Source: Desmodus rotundus (lineage: Eukaryota > Chordata > Mammalia > Chiroptera > Phyllostomidae). From it: DNA of 64,000 nucleotides. The stretch is taken from the NCBI RefSeq assembly GCF_022682495.2, contig NC_071390.1:170029220-170093219 (forward strand), in the 5' to 3' direction. Shown here in pieces: positions 11,535 through 23,619 of the stretch. Below the pieces are notes generated by a model, which did no database searches, was not told where the DNA came from, and saw only the letters and a list, made by a program, of their open reading frames with translations. The position numbers were made by a program, and so were the translations under genes. Positions within the stretch are counted from its first letter, which is position 1, and the number at the start of each line of letters is the position of its first letter.

Positions 11535-11872
11535 AGCATCTACTCAGGGGGGAAGGTGTCATCTGAAGGGATGACGTTAAAACCAAGACCTGAGAGATAA
11601 GAAAGATTCTGCCTTGTGAAGGACAGGGCAATGTTTTCCAGAAGAAACAGTGTGGGAAGGCATTGAGATAGGAAAGAGCACTATGCATTTAATGAATTGC
11701 AAGGATCTATATAAGTCTGTAACATCATGAGTAAGAGGGGAAATGTAATAAGACTGAGGAAGTATGCAGGGTCCAGAATTTTGTTGGCCATGTAAGGAAG
11801 TTAGGATTTGCTCATTTCCCAAACCATTAACTCTGCTGACGGGCGTTCAGGTAATTGCTTTAAGGAGGCAAG
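11535..11872 (-). repeat. L2 LINE fragment
   Basis: 'ggaaggtgtcatctgaaggg', 'gtgaaggacagggcaatgtt' and 'ttttgttggccatgtaagga' follow the reverse complement of the L2 ORF2 3' end and 3' UTR. Confidence 0.7.
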
Positions 11873-11874
11873 AG

Positions 11875-12122
11875 GGGGAAAGTGGTTAATGCCACAGGTT
11901 TTGGAGTCTGACAGTTCTGAGTTCAAGTTCCAGTTTTATTTCTAACTATGAGTGTCATTTGGGAGATTATTTACGTCTCTGAGCTACAGTTTGACCATAT
12001 GTACCATGAAGATATTACCACCCTCATGGGCTGGTTAAACGTTGCCATCTATATTGAATCATAGCCAAATGATGGGGATCCAGTAGGCACTCAGGATATG
12101 CTTGCAATTATTATTATCGTTA
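11875..12122 (+). repeat. MIR SINE, nearly full length
   Basis: It begins with the tRNA-like head 'gtggttaatgccacaggttt', continues with 'ttggagtctgacagttctga' and 'ctgagctacagtttgaccat', and ends with 'gatccagtaggcactcagga'. Confidence 0.85.
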
Positions 12123-12124
12123 TC

Positions 12125-13330
12125 AGCATCATTAATGTTTCTATACTCCAATTACAGAGTGAAATAATGCCCCCTCTTTGGTTTTAATGTCCGTTTGTAT
12201 AAAAACCAAACAATTGTGTCTAGGGCTTCCTTAACTAACCTGTGGCTTTAAGCAAATACAGGAATGTTTCATTATCATGTGTCTGATAGACTAAAAGCAT
12301 TCCAGTAGGAGAAAAGATGTTACTTCGGTTTGAAACAAAATGAGGCAGATAACATTGGCAAGAAGAAATCTCAGAGTGAGGAAGATGTTGCCAGTGTTGT
12401 TTTTTTGTTTTTTAGGGGGGTTTTTTGAAGTTTTTTCCCCACTTTTTGCATTGTTTAAGTAAGCCAAAACAGAGGACAAAATACAGGGACATTACAACTC
12501 TTTCAAATTACACAATTAGTTGAGAATAGTAAAGGCATCAAGAATTACAGAATATTATATCAATTACTGTCTTAAAGAGATGGAGAAACTGATAGTTAAT
12601 AACTTCAGATTATAATTTAGGTCTGCCCCCCCCCAAAATCTCATGCGGTGCTGGGCAGTGCATCTGGGCGGTGTTGCTGATGTGGAGAGCTCCTTAGCTG
12701 GGTCCTCTGTCATTGTCCCTCTCTCTTTCTCTGTCTCTCTCTGTCTTTCTTGCTTAGGTGAGCCTTCATTCTCTTGGATCCTGCAATGACTGTTTCAGGA
12801 ATTAGTCAGTCAGTGAATATTTGAGCACATATTATACACTGGCTGATACCACAGTGTGATGAGGAAAACTCTGGATTGAGGCTTACTTATTCCATATTTA
12901 CCAAAAATGATTTTTTTGTCTCAGTTCTACCTAAATTTTCATGTGATAAGTAATAAATCACTTAATGGGACTTTGTCTAAATATGTTCATATGTGACATG
13001 AGATTAGAACTGGCATCTCCATCCTCTCATAGCTGCTCCCAACCTACAGTTAAATGACAGATGAGCATGTGTTTTAAAACACTAACGCTATTTCTGGAAA
13101 GCTCTGTTGTTATTGTTATATAATTTATTTTTTAAAATAATTTAAAAGAATAGAAAAACATCTGATTCTGTGGATAAACTAATTAAAGCAGCTGAGGAAA
13201 GCTGCTGGATGAAGGGAGATTTGATGAGAGGCAAGAGAAAAACAATCAGAATAGTTTCAGAGTTCGAATAGTCACCCAAATGATCCGTTTCCTGTCCCCC
13301 TCTTTCTGATGACTCCACCTAACAGTGCTT
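12125..13330. other. Non-genic sequence with a CT-rich patch
   Basis: A C run at 12627-12634 and a CT/TCTG simple tract at about 12716-12755. Otherwise AT-rich with no repeat or exon recognised. Confidence 0.45.
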
Positions 13331-13334
13331 TTGA

Positions 13335-13500
13335 TCCGTGCCTCCCAAACCTTAGTGTGCATGAGAATCATGAGGAGTTGAGTCCTGAGTTTGTTAAAAC
13401 GCAGATGACTGGACCCTCCCCCAGAGTTTCTCATTCACTGGGTTTGGAGTTGGGCTCAAAACTGTGTGTTTCTAACAAGTTTCAGATTAAGCTCATACTG
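13335..13500 (+). mobile_element. MER5A (hAT-Charlie) relic
   Basis: 'cctcccaaaccttagtgtgc', 'atgagaatcatgaggag', 'tttgttaaaacgcagatgac' and 'ccccagagtttctcattcac' follow the MER5A consensus. The terminal repeat is decayed. Confidence 0.85.
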
Positions 13501-13604
13501 AGAGGCTGGCCAACGCACTTGGAGAAGTTAAGGGAGCCCCTGCTCTTGCTGAGCTTGCAAAGTAAATGAGGAGACAAAGTTTGAATGAATGAAAAAAAAA
13601 TCTA

Positions 13605-14680
13605 GCCCCGAGTTCCAGACACAGTATGACAGTGTCTACTCGCTGAGACATATCAACTCTTAACATGCCCAGAATGGAGCTCTTACCTTCCGTCCACAAG
13701 CCTGTTCATCTTCTAGTCTTTCCCACCTCAGTTAGCACATTCTCAACCCAAATGATCCAATTAAAAACTTAGGGGTTTATCTCAACACCCATACCCAAGC
13801 CATTTGTTCATCTATCTAACAAATGCTTACTTATTTAGCATGCGTTGTATGTCAAACACTGTTCGAGATTCTGGGGTATAGAGAAATGACCAAAATGAAG
13901 CTCAAGTGCTCAAAGGACTTAATTTTTGTGTGTAAAATATAAAACGCCAAGTAAATAAATATGCATATGGTGTATACGCTATACTATAATCCAAACAGGA
14001 ACATTTTGCACCGTCAGCATTGCCACCCTGATTTCAGCCACCCTCTCTTGCCTCGACTACTGAAATGGACTCATAACTAGTCCTCCTGCTTCCACCGTTC
14101 TCCAGCACAATCAGCCATCCACAGTTTTCAGATGATTCTTTAAAGTATTTATCAGATTATGACATTTTCCTACCTAAAACCTTTACATTTAGTATGAAAT
14201 CCAGACTCCTTAATTAGCACGGCATACAAGACCTCTTCAAACTGTTTTACTTAACCTTTTGCCATTCACAACCTCCTATAAATGTCTTTCTTTCTCTCTG
14301 ACATGCTAAATTCATTTAAGCCTTGGGGCCTTTGCACTTACTGTGCCACCTTCATGAAACATTCTTTCTGAACATCTGATCTTCCTTGTCATCATTTAAG
14401 TCTTAGAGCAGGAGTTTCTGACCCCACTTCTAACACACCTCACTGCCACAACTCTGTGTTTTATTACTCGTTTTCTTTTTCCTTCATAACATTACCGCTC
14501 TCTGATACCACCTAGCTAAATAGATACCTATTGCCAGTTAAACTGTATTCTTCATCAGGGAACTGACTTATTCAGACTGTTCATTGTTATGTCTCCTTAT
14601 GTCTTATGTGCATAAGTAAGCACCTAACATATACACACTTGGTTAAAATTAACAGAATAAATACGCAAATGAATAAAGCA
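13605..14680 (+). repeat. Long L2 LINE fragment, interrupted
   Basis: 13605-13795 encodes a decayed L2 ORF2 segment: a 'catgcccagaatggagctct' equivalent of the TLQMSKTELL region, then 'ttcccacctcagttag' and 'ccaattaaaaacttaggg'. 13990-14680 continues the same strand with 'ctcttgcctcgactactgaa', 'gaaatccagactccttaatt', 'ggggcctttgcacttactgt' and the 3' UTR. An opposite-strand L2 piece sits between them. At about 0.9 kb of L2 sequence this is the longest L2 in the window. No intact frame. Confidence 0.75.
13797..13988 (-). repeat. L2 3' end nested in another L2
   Basis: 'aacactgttcgagattctgg' and 'aagtaaataaatatgcatat' are the reverse complement of the L2 3' terminus. Both flanks continue one plus-strand L2, so this is an insertion of one L2 into another. 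Confidence 0.65.
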
Positions 14681-14729
14681 CTATGGTTAATGGTCAAGGT
14701 GTCTCTTCAAATCACTGTGAAGCTCTTCA

Positions 14730-14832
14730 GTGTCAGTGACCATACCTAGGTCCTCTTTACGCCTCAGTGTTTAACCTAGTGCTGTGCATACAGCTGATGC
14801 TCAACAAATGTCTGCTGAATGAATAAATACAT
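14730..14832 (+). repeat. L2 LINE 3' terminus
   Basis: 'cctagtgctgtgcatacagc', 'tgatgctcaacaaatg' and 'ctgctgaatgaataaatac' are the typical L2 end. Confidence 0.8.
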
Positions 14833-14839
14833 AAAATAA

Positions 14840-15255
14840 GCATTTCACTGCCTCATATCTCTGTTACAGCCTCCTAAATTAGTTACTAGTTCATCTGTTT
14901 TAGAGGTAAAGGTTCCTGAGGGTTAAAAGTGTTTGAGGAGCTTGCTTCAGTAGAGGCAAAGAACAAGAAAACAAAGAAAAAACAAAACAAAGCAAAACAA
15001 AGGTTGATCATCCCAGAAGCCGAGGGAGCAGAGAGTTTAAGAGAATTAAATGTCACTGAGCAGTCGTGGAGGAGGAGCTGAACTTTGACTAGTGGATTTG
15101 CCTGGAAAACAGATTTTGATAAATTTGAAGAGAGCTGAGTCAGGAGCAGAATGGAGTTCGGGCAGGAAGTGGTAATGAGAGAATAAAGAGAATAGGTATA
15201 AGAGATGTGTTTAAGAACACAGAGACAAAACTCTTGGAACTCAGTTTTTATTATG
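14840..15255. other. Non-genic sequence
   Basis: A-rich tract (AAACA units) at about 14965-15000. 15000-15240 is purine-rich and may be a decayed minus-strand L2, but I cannot align it confidently. Confidence 0.35.
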
Positions 15256-15398
15256 ATTTGGAAATTTTTATTCAGTTACAATTGTCTGCATTTTCTCCCC
15301 ATCCCTCCAGCCCACCCCAGCCAGTCCCACCTCCCTCCCCCACCTCTACCCTCCCCCTTGATTTTGTCCTTGTGTCCTTTATAGTAGCTCCTACATTT
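15256..15398 (-). repeat. L1 3' end, 5'-truncated (bat-type)
   Basis: 'attcagttacaattgtctgc', then a long C-rich tract ('ccctccagcccaccccagcc'), then 'ttgtgtcctttatagtagct'. Same order as the other bat-type L1 3' UTRs here. On the minus strand the tract is G-rich. Confidence 0.85.
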
Positions 15399-15399
15399 A

Positions 15400-16062
15400 A
15401 ACAAAGGTGAGATTAGAGCTAGTAGGGAGGGAGAGTCTAGGATTTGGCCTGAGTTTGGGAGTGAGGGAGCCCAGGCCGTGAGAAGAGGTGAGGAGTTCAG
15501 GAAGAGCAGCCTCTCCCTCCTCTGGTGTGGGAGAGGCGGGCACAGGCGGGCGCCAGGGTGCAGTAGACAGGGACGGATTGTAGGAACTCATCCAAGACTC
15601 ACTTGGACTTGATAAGATGTGATGAGGCAGAAGTCATTGAAAATAGTGGCTCATTTGTTGATGTGTCAGGAATGAGAGAAGGTGATTATGTGGTGAGTGT
15701 GGATGATGTAAGGGCACAGAGCCTTCTAGATGCCATATTAGAAGATAGAGAAAATGAGGTAATGAGAGGCCAGAACCTGATAATTAAATGGAATTAGGTG
15801 AGTGTCAAGGAGTAAAGTGTTAAAGAACTGTTGAGAAAAATAAACTGTTTTGGTTACTGGTTTCACCCATGTCTAAATATGTGCACTTGAGCAAATTATT
15901 TCCCTCCTTTCTACCTTAATTTCCTCTGCTATCAATTGTCAAGATTAAGAGACAGAACATGTACTCAATACTTGCCAGAAGAGCTGGGTGAAAGAGAAAA
16001 GCTCAAAAAAAAAATAGATTGGTCAGAGTAAGGAAAGGTCCAGAGAGGTTCTTAGATATAAT
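15400..16062. other. Non-genic sequence, nothing recognised
   Basis: GC-richer at 15500-15560, where a few CpGs survive. No repeat or exon assigned. Confidence 0.4.
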
Positions 16063-16064
16063 TT

Positions 16065-16246
16065 TAAAATTTAATACATAAGAATCACGGGAAAATGACT
16101 TTAAATGGGTAACCTGGCCCCATCTCCCCAATGAGATTCTGAGCCTGTAGGTCTTCAGTGGGGTCTGGGAATATGCATTTTCAATAAGCCAACATTCTAG
16201 CTGATGTTCTTAAGGGTGATCCATGAGTCTCACTGAGAAGAGCCTT
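16065..16246 (+). mobile_element. MER5A-like (hAT-Charlie) relic
   Basis: 'ataagaatcacgggaa', 'aatgagattctgagcctgta', 'tctgggaatatgcattttca' and 'ttctagctgatgttcttaag' follow MER5A order. Confidence 0.75.
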
Positions 16247-16404
16247 GAAAAATGGAGTGGTGATTGATGGAGCTGCATGGTACGGAGACAGCATGGCACA
16301 GTTACAATTTTACCAGTATTATAGTCATGATTGACCTTCTAGAACAGGGTTACTAGTATATATCTTGAAAACTATTCATTCATTCATGCATTCCTTCACT
16401 CATT

Positions 16405-16822
16405 CATTGGTTCATTCATTTACATTTACAATGTTGTATACCCAACCACTCCTATCTAGTTCCAAAACATTTTCTTCACCCAAAACCTGTACCCATCAAA
16501 TAGTTGCTACCTGTTTCCTACTTCTGACAACAACCAGAGTACATTCTGTCTCTGTGAATTCACATATTCTGGATATTCTATGTAAATGGAAATACATAGT
16601 ATGTGAAATTTGTGCCTCATTTCTTTCACTTAGCATAATGTTTTTTGGGTTCATCCATGGTCTAGCAGGCATGAGTACTTCATTCCTTCATTTTTATATC
16701 TGAATAATATTTCACGTGTGCTTAAACCACACTTTGCTTAGTCAATCTTTTATTGGTGGGCACTCAGAGCATTTCCATCATTCAGCCGTTGTGAATAGCA
16801 CTGCCATGAACAGGGATGTGTG
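16405..16822 (-). repeat. L1M-type LINE fragment
   Basis: 'ctttcacttagcataatgtt', 'ctgaataatatttcacgtgt' and 'cagccgttgtgaatagcact' are the reverse complement of the end of L1 ORF2 and the 3' UTR of an old mammalian L1. Preceded by a CATT-rich stretch (16376-16425). Confidence 0.8.
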
Positions 16823-16854
16823 GAAACAAAACCTCTCTCCACAGAGGCAAGAGC

Positions 16855-16938
16855 CTCAGAGATTCTACTGTAATCCCTCGGGCTGAAATCACCCAGGTAC
16901 TTTTAATGCGGGGCCTCTACTGAGAACCTCTGTTCAAG
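16855..16938 (+). mobile_element. Short MER5-like relic
   Basis: 'gagcctcagagattctactg' and 'gggcctctactgagaacctc' resemble the middle and the terminal repeat of a MER5-type element. Confidence 0.45.
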
Positions 16939-16939
16939 G

Positions 16940-17520
16940 TATTGATTGGAAGGAACATTTGAATTTCTGTGTCATTTTAGCACTATTAGCAGGCACATTC
17001 CTTTTCTCAGACTGATGGAACATTGTTCCTCAGGACTCAGTGGAAAAAGAGCTGTGATTGCAGAACAGGTCGCAGTGAACAATTGGCCTGAGTGAATTAG
17101 CTCAGTCCTGCCTCAAATGTGGCCATAGCACATGAAGTCATCAATAACCTACTGAATATAGTCTACTTTTCTCTCCCCATACGATTGCTTTCTGGCAATG
17201 CTACAAAGAGGGGTAGGGGGTAACACATTTTATCTCTGACGGCTGAATAGCACAGCTGAATGAGCCAAAAATGAGCCTCAGAGACCCCTCCCAGTGATCT
17301 GAGAAGGGGCGTCAGGGTTTATCAAGGCTGCCTGTGAATAATATCCAAGGGAAAAAAGGAAAGAAATTGTCGTGCCAATTATTTTAATGGAAAGGACCAT
17401 TCACTCTCAGACCTAGATGTCATTGATGTCTCGGGAAGGTATGAGCGTGTCCTTTGATGAGAAGCTTTGTACTTCTATAAAAGCTTCTTCAGAGGAGTTC
17501 AAAGTGCTTTCCACGGACTT
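16940..17520. other. Non-genic sequence, nothing recognised
   Basis: No repeat recognised. Confidence 0.45.
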
Positions 17521-17524
17521 GCTC

Positions 17525-17700
17525 CCCATCCCTTTCAACCCCTTGTGAGGTGGACAGCAAGTGTTCTTCTCATCTCGCAGATGATAGGAAAGCTGAAACG
17601 CTGTGAGGTTAAGTGGTGTGTTCAAGGTTTCTCTTTGCGTCTTTCAGGATGGGACCCAAGGCTCCTGGCTTCCAGGGTCCTCACAGTTGGCCCTCTCACC
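17525..17700 (-). repeat. MIR SINE fragment
   Basis: 'ttgtgaggtggacagcaagt', 'tctcgcagatgataggaaag' and 'gatgggacccaaggctcctg' follow a reverse-complement MIR. Confidence 0.7.
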
Positions 17701-17739
17701 TTCTTGCCCTTTCATCACAAGAGTAACATATAATAGTTA

Positions 17740-18180
17740 CAAAAAAAAATGTATCTGCCACCATGCGAGATGGATATTTCCAGTTTAGAAACCGCCTGGA
17801 CTGAGCTTTCTGTCAGGGCCACAATGGCATTACGGATTCAAGGCATGGAGAAATTGTTCACATCCATTCTCATTATTATTTTTGGTGGATTTCACACAGT
17901 CGTGGGAACATCATCAGTATTCATCAGCTCTTCGTCAAGTGCCGTCTTTAGGTGGTGGAATGGAACGATACACTCTCACATCACACTTCACTTCATTGTC
18001 ACGGACAGGGTATTATAAAGCAACCTCGGGCACATAGTCTACTTAAAAGATAACCGAGACATGATTATTTTTGAGCGCGAGATGATACATTGTTTTTCCT
18101 GGATGAACCTGTTAATTAATATTGTTGGTTTGGTTGAATAGTCCTCTAGTCATTAAACCTTACTTTTTAGCACCGCAATG
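17740..18180. other. Repeat-free stretch with retained CpGs (candidate conserved element)
   Basis: CpGs persist at about 17765, 17791, 17834, 17901, 17933, 17942, 18001, 18028, 18056 and 18076-18078, unlike the CpG-poor surroundings. 'cctgttaattaatattg' (about 18108-18124) holds a homeodomain-type TTAATTAA. An 89-codon open frame covers 17749-18018 but matches nothing I know. Confidence 0.3.
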
Positions 18181-18249
18181 TGATGTGAGGCCCATGGTGT
18201 TCTGAGTACAGTATGAACTTCAGAACATCAGAACCTCGTAACTGCTGTG

Positions 18250-18625
18250 TATTTATTATTTGTTTATCTGTTAAATTATAAAAGTAATGACTACAAGTAA
18301 AAAAGAATCAAAATAATGAAACTGAGCTCATAGAAAAGGATTTAAGATGAAAACTAAACACATTCTTCTCCATTATCACTTCCTGAATTTTTCTGCATTA
18401 TATACAATCTACCATATTCTAGCAATATATCTTAGATAGCTTTTCTTTAATTCATTTCACTGCATAAATTAAATTTTCATTACTTACATAAAACATTGTA
18501 TAACATTGTTTGGCTATATAACAATTTATTTAATTAAATCCCTTGATGTGGAAATTTAAGTTGTCTCTAGTTCTTCAATAATTAAAACATCTGTAATAAA
18601 TAAACAGACTTGTATATATGTAATT
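18250..18625 (+). repeat. Old interspersed repeat, family uncertain
   Basis: 'aaattataaaagtaatgac', 'ggctatataacaatttattt', 'gtggaaatttaagttgtctc' and 'aattaaaacatctgtaataa' resemble an old mammalian repeat with the same order as 26290-26750. I recognise the pattern but not the family. Confidence 0.45.
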
Positions 18626-18639
18626 TTGTGTGTTAAAAT

Positions 18640-18800
18640 AGAGAATACAGTTGTACTCTCTGTATTTTTATAGTAATAAAGTATTCTATCATATATATTT
18701 TGAAATATGTATATATTTATAACATATAGATGCATTAGTATAATATATATTTATATATGTAATACATTATGTATATTCATATATTTTACATATTTGAGAT
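18640..18800. repeat. AT-rich low-complexity tract
   Basis: Dense TATATA/ATATTT sequence, almost free of G and C. Confidence 0.85.
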
Positions 18801-20225
18801 ATGTTGCAAGTTTTTCCTGAGGAGATTTAAAACAAAAATTACAACTTTTCAAACCCCAACATAAAGTACCTTGCAAGGTCAGAATTTCCTAGGGTGTATA
18901 CTGAATATCATTTTTTTTTTCTTTTTTAAAGTCCAAATGTTAATTCTGAACTACAGCTTGGTTAAATCCTCCATCCAACTCCATTGCCAGCCCGAAGCAG
19001 AAAGATCTGTTTCCAGTCTATAATCTATCTCAAAAATCTACCTTTTAAAAATAATATAGACCAGAGAGATTTTGTATAACTATTTCTTTTGGTACATTAC
19101 ATAAGTCATTGTCAAATTGTTTACCCTACACATTGCTCCTGGAAAAGCAGCAGTGAAATTCGGCAAAAGAGTAAGTTTCTGCTTCATGGAACAGGCAATT
19201 TTTGGTGACTGGTTTTAGTGACTTATCAGAAGGATTAGGCATCTATTCAAGCAGAATACCCGTCTTATTACAGATGGAAGTTTCAAGGCTGAATAAGAAA
19301 AGAATTGAGCTATAACTCTAGGGAAGAAGTTTTAAAATATATAGAACTTTCCAAGCATGTGGAATTTCTGTTTCTAGTTTTTATTATAATTAACAGTCAT
19401 TTTGTGCAGATATTAATATGTTTAACAGTACTGGATTTTGAGCAAGAGTATAGTTGTCCAGATGCTTTATGACCACCTGTAGTTTTGCAAAGAACCAATC
19501 CTGAAAAATAAAAATATAAGAAACAAAAAGAATGCTTTAGCCTTCCTGAACAGTTTACTGCTCCCTTTATCCTTTTAGAAAATGTGTTTCTTGGATAAGA
19601 TCTCAACTTGAAAGGCATGTGGGATATCAAGAAATCACCGCTCTGAACCCTTTCTTATTAAAAAATACATAGACTCCCTCTTTGTCACAAGACATTGCTC
19701 TTGGTTATCAGGAAGCCATTGTGTTTGCAGAGAATAATTAAGTCACAGGCTATGCGCTTATTGAATATTTTAGGGGAAATGATTTCATAAAAAAATATTG
19801 CAACAAGTCTGAACATCATCAATGTTACTGGCACATTCAGTTTTTCATTACCAAACATTACTACATTTTGGGCACTATGCTGATTTAAAGAGTGATCAAA
19901 TTTAAATAGAAATATTTGTGCATAATCTAAATGAACACTTTCAAATAATTCTTTCATATTAGTGCATCTAACTCAGAGAAAAAAAAATGTTGTAGGGTTG
20001 GGGATGTATATTGGTGTCAAAGGGAAAGTAACTATCACCTGAGAAGAAATTCTAGAATATTTAATATTTTACTGTCAAGACTGAAGACACACATTCAAGA
20101 ATTTCTGGGTGATTGTAGTTACTGTGACCTACAAGTAGGTTAAGGTTAAGCAGCCAGCTACCATTGTTTTCTTCTGCTGTGCCCAGGTGTAGGTCTCCCA
20201 GTGCACAAACAAGTTCATAGTTCAA
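18801..20225. other. Non-genic sequence, nothing recognised
   Basis: Long AT-rich stretch without a recognisable repeat or exon. Confidence 0.45.
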
Positions 20226-20229
20226 GTGC

Positions 20230-20425
20230 CACAAGTTATTAGACAAGTAAATGTTGGACGAGTCGTGTAATCTCTATATAGTTCAACTTTATCATCTATG
20301 AAATGGTTACTGTTGTAACAGTTACTCACATGTTGGCTAAGACAGTTCATTATTATTGGACATACAAAGTAACTGGCACATAGTCTAATACAAAGGAAGC
20401 ATCCATTATCACTTTCAACAATCGG
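20230..20425 (+). repeat. MIR SINE
   Basis: 'caactttatcatctatgaaa', 'tggttactgttgtaacagtt' and 'taactggcacatagtctaat' are in MIR order. Confidence 0.75.
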
Positions 20426-20534
20426 ACACATCTCTGGGGCCATTGTGGTTAGTTACCCCTTAAGAGAATGTTCCCTAGTCCCCATGCTTCAAAAATCCTT
20501 TGTGAGCAGAGAATAAATGGAAAAGGAAGGGAAA

Positions 20535-20700
20535 TAAGTATTATTGATGGGTAGCTATTCTGTTCTGAACACTCTGCTAGGTACTTGAGATACAAGAGTT
20601 CAATTAATCTTTTCACCAATCTTACAAGATCAAGCAAATAAACCTTACAATGGTTATTACAATGTTAGTATGGAATGCAGAGTATGGAGCAAGTATTGAA
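20535..20700 (-). repeat. MIR-like SINE, diverged
   Basis: 'tctgaacactctgctaggta', 'caattaatcttttcaccaat' and 'aaaccttacaatggttatta' resemble the reverse-complement MIR 3' half. Confidence 0.55.
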
Positions 20701-21160
20701 AACTTAGTCTGGCTGCAAGATTGAAAGGAAAGAGACTCAGCACTGACGTATATACCATTGACTTTATTTTCTCCCAACCCAGGGCGTCTCCAACACCATC
20801 ACTAATGAATAGTGAAAGGGAATGCGATTTTGAACTTCAGCCCCTTCATTTCAAACTGTAGGCTTTTATCCCTGTCACTTTCTGTTATCCAAGTCTGCTT
20901 TATTTAAATGTACATATAAAGTTGGAGGGACACACAGTGTAGTATCATTGGCCCCAAAGGAATGAAAGTTTCAGCTTCTTTTATCCTGTTGGGTTGCTAT
21001 TAATATAAAAGGTATCAGAAATTTTTCTAGCTTAAAATGAAAATAAATTTGTCTAGTAGATTCTTCACTGTTATATAGAGAAAGTAGGTGGTACTTACTA
21101 AATTTTTCACTAGCTGATTACTTGTGTTGGAATTATAGAAAAGCATTGACTTTAACATTA
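20701..21160. other. Non-genic sequence, nothing recognised
   Basis: No repeat recognised. Confidence 0.4.
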
Positions 21161-21164
21161 ATAT

Positions 21165-21348
21165 ATTCTGGTTCTAGACACACTCAACCACTTCATGAAT
21201 GTGTGACTTTGGAAGTTATTTATCCTCCTTGAGCCTCAGTTTTCCAGATTGATTTGAACAATGACAGTATCTATCCCATGGAATGAATATTTAGAGAAAC
21301 AAGATATGAAAAGCCCTTCTACTGGACCTGGCCCACACGAAGCCTTTC
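21165..21348 (+). repeat. MIR SINE
   Basis: 'atgtgtgactttggaagtta', 'cttgagcctcagttttccag' and 'actggacctggcccacac' follow MIR head to 3' end. Confidence 0.8.
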
Positions 21349-21349
21349 A

Positions 21350-23615
21350 AAAGGACAAGGGGCGTCAAACACTGCTGAGCACCCATTTCTAGAACTGGGC
21401 TTCCTTAACACCTACAGTAGGGGTAGATTAATCCCAGGATGTAAATTAGATACTCAGGCACTGCTATAAAAGGAGAAAGACATGAGTTTACATATATCAT
21501 TACCGTGCAATTTGCCGAAAAGTGCAGCATTTAGAAACTCTCCGGTTACCGAGGCTCTGGGCAGTCTAGTCGATGACTGGTGAACAATTGGGTATTCAGA
21601 GAAACCCATTACCTAGTCTACGCAAAGATCCTTGGGGAAAAGGGAACATTTAAGCACCCATCATTTTAAGGATAATCTTTGTATATTGTGTGTTTGCTAA
21701 TTGGCTGGACTTAACTTATTCTTGCTCTGCTCCTGGGAGGCCAACAGTGAAGTTAAGAGCTTCAGGAAATTTCACAAAATCTACACTGATGGCATCTTTG
21801 GGGAAAAAAAATGATCTGACAGCCCTGGGCTCACGTACACACTAGTGACTATTAAGGCCTGAGTCTGACTGCCACCTGTCAAATGGGGCATGCAGTCTGT
21901 GGTGAGCACGGCCCTCACCACTCACCACACCGCCGTGCACTCACACCGAGCGGGCCCACCTGTTGTACGAACTGCTCACTGTCCGTAGGCAGTCGAGTGT
22001 TTGAGCCAGCTTCAATCCTACATACACATTTTCTTGCAGGAGACATCCTTTGGCCATACCTTCCCAACCCGTGCATACTGGCACTGATTTCTAGAGAACA
22101 ATACCAGAGTTACTTCTCCCTCTTTTAGCATCTACAAGTCCCTGCACTTCCATTCTGACATTTTAAACCCTATGTGGTAGCCTTCAACAGACTGAAGAGC
22201 CCTCATGAGCAAGAGTCACATTCCTGCCTCACAAAATCATAACACTTTGCATGGTACGTAGTGTTAAATACTCAGGCTGTAACTTGTATGGAATGACTAA
22301 CTGCAGGAATAAGGAATATAACAGAATGCGGGGTGGTTTAGAAATTGGACCTGTTGACAATCAGCTGCATGTCATCCACCCTCCCGGTCATGAAGTATAC
22401 ATTATGTAAAGGTTGGATTACGTGAGCCACGAAGTCTCTTCCAACTCTAAAATTCTTGGATCAAGTGAAGTACCTAATCCCCCTTGTTCTTTTTATTCCT
22501 ATTTTAAACGTAATTTTACTGACTTGGGATAAGTTTCTAATATCTCCACAACCATGATATTAGTAATATAATCCTTATCTCTTTGGATCTCTGCAAGAAC
22601 TAATTAATAAATAATGTGGAAACTCTTAGATGAAATACAGAAAGAAATGGGAAATTACTTATTACATTTTCATAACTGCATTTTAAATGGTAATAGTTGT
22701 GGGTCTATGTTTCACTCATGAACAGAACTTTAGCCATTAGTGCTTGTAAAAAAATATTAATTCTAATTTTACATTCCTTTTTCCCTGAAGAAGTAATTTT
22801 CCTTTTTATTATTTTTCAACTTTTATTATAAAATCCTCGACAACCCAGTGGGTCTGTTGCAGTAAATCTTTAGGCCCCGCATCCTTATTTCAAGGGAATA
22901 AAGGGTTTATAATATGCTTCTCCCTCCCAGCCTCCAAGGACTATCACAGTGCTGGGAAGGAGTAGGTGCTTCAAAGCTGCCTGATGCTTGCCGGAAGAAA
23001 GAAAAGCAAAAATAGCATCAATAATAAGTAGCCCATGGCAACTATGTGGCCTAAACTGATGACGGATTTCCATTGATTTCAGGGATCATGTCTTCAAAGG
23101 TTTTGTTTTATCACTCATGGGTATTTTGCAAGATGCCTCACACAACACATGCTCTAAAACTAAAAGTTCTCATTAACAAAACCAGGTTAGGGCTCGAAAG
23201 TGTTTGGAGGACTGTGTGAGTGTCTTTCATTTTGCACTAAGGTGGTGGTAGATGAGATCAAGGTTGCCAGGCAGCCTGTCTTCTGGGGCCTCCAGGAGAG
23301 AAGGGCCCAGGATGTTTGAAAACAGAGAACTTCCAACAAAATAGGGCTATACATGTGTGCCACCTCTGTGGAGGGAAGGGGCTTCCTGGTGCTGAAACAG
23401 AATTGTGATATGTGGTTTACAAGAAAATTGTAACTGATGTTGTGTTAATGTTGCCTGTGGCCACAAGGTTGACCCCTTTGAGACAAGTTTGAGCTGATCA
23501 TACAAAGTATCACTTCATAAAATTTGTGTGGCCCTAGAAAAATCTGATATTAGTGTTGTGTTCTGTATCTGAACATCTTTGACACTTCTTTGTCACCTCT
23601 TTGCTTTTGCATCCT
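21350..23615. other. Long stretch without recognised gene or repeat
   Basis: The longest region in which I assign almost nothing. A possible old DNA-transposon end is at about 22400-22470 ('gtctcttccaactctaaaat'), too weak to call. Confidence 0.4.
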
Positions 23616-23619
23616 GACC

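Noticed and set aside
17467..17733. 88-codon open frame near 17.6 kb
   Set aside because: It largely covers a reverse-complement MIR.
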